From positions 1 through 8,638 of the forward strand of contig CALMLJ010000217.1 in NCBI GenBank assembly GCA_937868025.1: 8,638 bases of DNA. Reading direction: 5' to 3'. A model generated the notes under the pieces. The model saw nothing but the letters and a program-made list of their open reading frames with translations. It did no database searches and had not been told where the DNA came from. The position numbers were made by a program, and so were the translations under genes. This stretch comes from an uncultured Acidimicrobiaceae bacterium. GTDB lineage: Bacteria > Actinomycetota > Acidimicrobiia > Acidimicrobiales > Microtrichaceae. Position 1 is the stretch's first letter; every line of letters starts with the position of its first letter. This document shows, one piece after another, positions 6,935 to 8,638 of the stretch.

Positions 6935-7308
6935 GAGACCTCCCCACGGTGCTCCAGAAGGCCTCGCTCGAGGCGTACCTGTCGGCGAACGAGCTGAACC
7001 AGGCGGCGCGTGCCGGTCACCCTGTCGTTCTGGGCCCGCGATGGGACTTGACTCTGGAGCTCGACGTCGATCTGATCGAGCAGCCGCTGTTGGCCGGTGC
7101 GCACGACTGCCCTTGCAGCCGCGGAGAGCCGGTCCAGCTGTTCGATCTCGGCCCCGAAGTGTTCGACCAGAGCGATCCGGAGGGCGCTGAGGTCGTCGTC
7201 GAGCTTCCCGCAGTCGACGGAGAGACTCGCCCGGTACAGCCGTTCGACGATGGCCCACACTTCGAGGTGAGTTGGGCCCACCGGAGATTGTGGCGGTGGG
7301 CCGGGCAT
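6931..7308 (-). CDS. Small helical protein, possibly hemerythrin-like; first partner of the NuoF fusion
   Basis: A 125-residue protein that I do not recognise with certainty. It has a Pro-rich N-terminus (MPGPPPQSP), then predicted long helices: residues 15-30, 36-61 (DDDLSALRIALVEHFGAEIEQLDRL), 62-84 and 100-120 (RRLVQLVRRQVRLERGLLEHR). The EHFGAE segment gives one HxxxE (His50-Glu54), reminiscent of one hemerythrin helix, but the other expected histidines are missing. It may be a degenerate HHE-type or a helical adaptor protein. There is a single Cys, no signal peptide and no membrane helix, so it is not a NuoE. I chose ATG 7308 because it overlaps the stop of an 18-codon ORF (TGATG); a TTG at 7413 would also keep the frame but gives a low-complexity extension. 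Its own stop overlaps the nuoF-like ATG, so the two were co-translated. Confidence 0.6.
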   Translation of the reverse strand: MPGPPPQSPVGPTHLEVWAIVERLYRASLSVDCGKLDDDLSALRIALVEHFGAEIEQLDRLSAAARAVVRTGQQRLLDQIDVELQSQVPSRAQNDRVTGTRRLVQLVRRQVRLERGLLEHRGEVS

Positions 7309-7364
7309 CAGCCGACGAACCCGTATGCCGGGACAAAGACCGGGAGGAGCGGAGTACGAGTCAT
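7308..7364 (-). CDS. Possible 18-aa upstream ORF coupled to the 125-aa gene
   Basis: ATG 7364 opens MTRTPLLPVFVPAYGFVG and stops with TGA at 7310-7308. The TGA shares its A with the next ATG (TGATG). No ribosome site precedes it, but the -10-like TATGCT lies exactly six bases upstream, which fits a leaderless transcript starting on the ATG. It may serve to load ribosomes for the next gene, or be a leader peptide. Its short length makes chance a real alternative. Confidence 0.3.
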   Translation of the reverse strand: MTRTPLLPVFVPAYGFVG

Positions 7365-7370
7365 ATTTCG

Positions 7371-7376
7371 AGCATA
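7371..7376 (-). promoter_or_regulatory. Candidate leaderless promoter (-10) of the 125-aa/nuoF-like operon
   Basis: TATGCT on the minus strand matches the actinobacterial TANNNT pattern, with six bases to ATG 7364. No clear -35 hexamer is seen 16-18 bases further upstream. Leaderless starts placed this way are common in actinobacteria. Confidence 0.35.

Positions 7377-8638
<1,262 letters not shown>

Overview
The window is GC-rich, codon-biased bacterial chromosome of actinobacterial character. GTG/TTG starts, a possible leaderless promoter, and the mix of a P450, a sulfatase and a NADP-type glutamate dehydrogenase fit an Actinomycetota genome. An Acidimicrobiia-like lineage is my guess, not something the sequence proves. 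Three of the genes are broken or are remnants, so this is a locus under active decay and rearrangement, or in part one carrying base-level assembly errors.

Layout, left to right. Positions 1-362 hold no gene I can defend. A small DksA/TraR-type zinc-finger protein (363-749, +) is followed by a class I cytochrome P450 (849-2085, +), which is complete in motifs but split by one frameshift near 1424. Just past its stop, tail to tail, lies the last ~47 codons of an endonuclease/exonuclease/phosphatase (EEP) family gene (2097-2240, -) whose body is gone. A Cys-type sulfatase (2270-3604, +) starts where the rest of that gene should be. The sulfatase ends inside the 3' end of a minus-strand gene (14-base convergent overlap).

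That minus-strand gene is the most unusual item: a NuoF-like FMN/4Fe-4S NADH-oxidoreductase subunit fused at its C-terminus to a hemerythrin-like (HHE) domain. It has been interrupted near codon 22 by a 1400-bp IS256-family element (5465-6864, +) with imperfect terminal inverted repeats and an 8-bp target duplication, one copy of which carries an extra base. The lost first 23 codons can be recovered on the far side of the IS (6865-6934). They begin with an ATGA overlap with a preceding 125-aa helical protein (6931-7308, -), itself preceded by an 18-codon ORF ending in a TGATG overlap. The ancestral unit therefore reads: possible leaderless promoter - 18-aa ORF - 125-aa helical protein - NuoF/hemerythrin fusion, all tightly coupled. 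No NuoE-like partner is visible.

Divergent from this operon, from 7509 to the window edge, is gdhA (NADP-specific glutamate dehydrogenase), open at its 3' end. Its leader contains a 7-bp inverted repeat.

Working hypothesis (inference): the fusion plus its small helical neighbour was an NAD(P)H-linked, O2- or NO-responsive soluble oxidoreductase, now inactivated in this strain by the IS.
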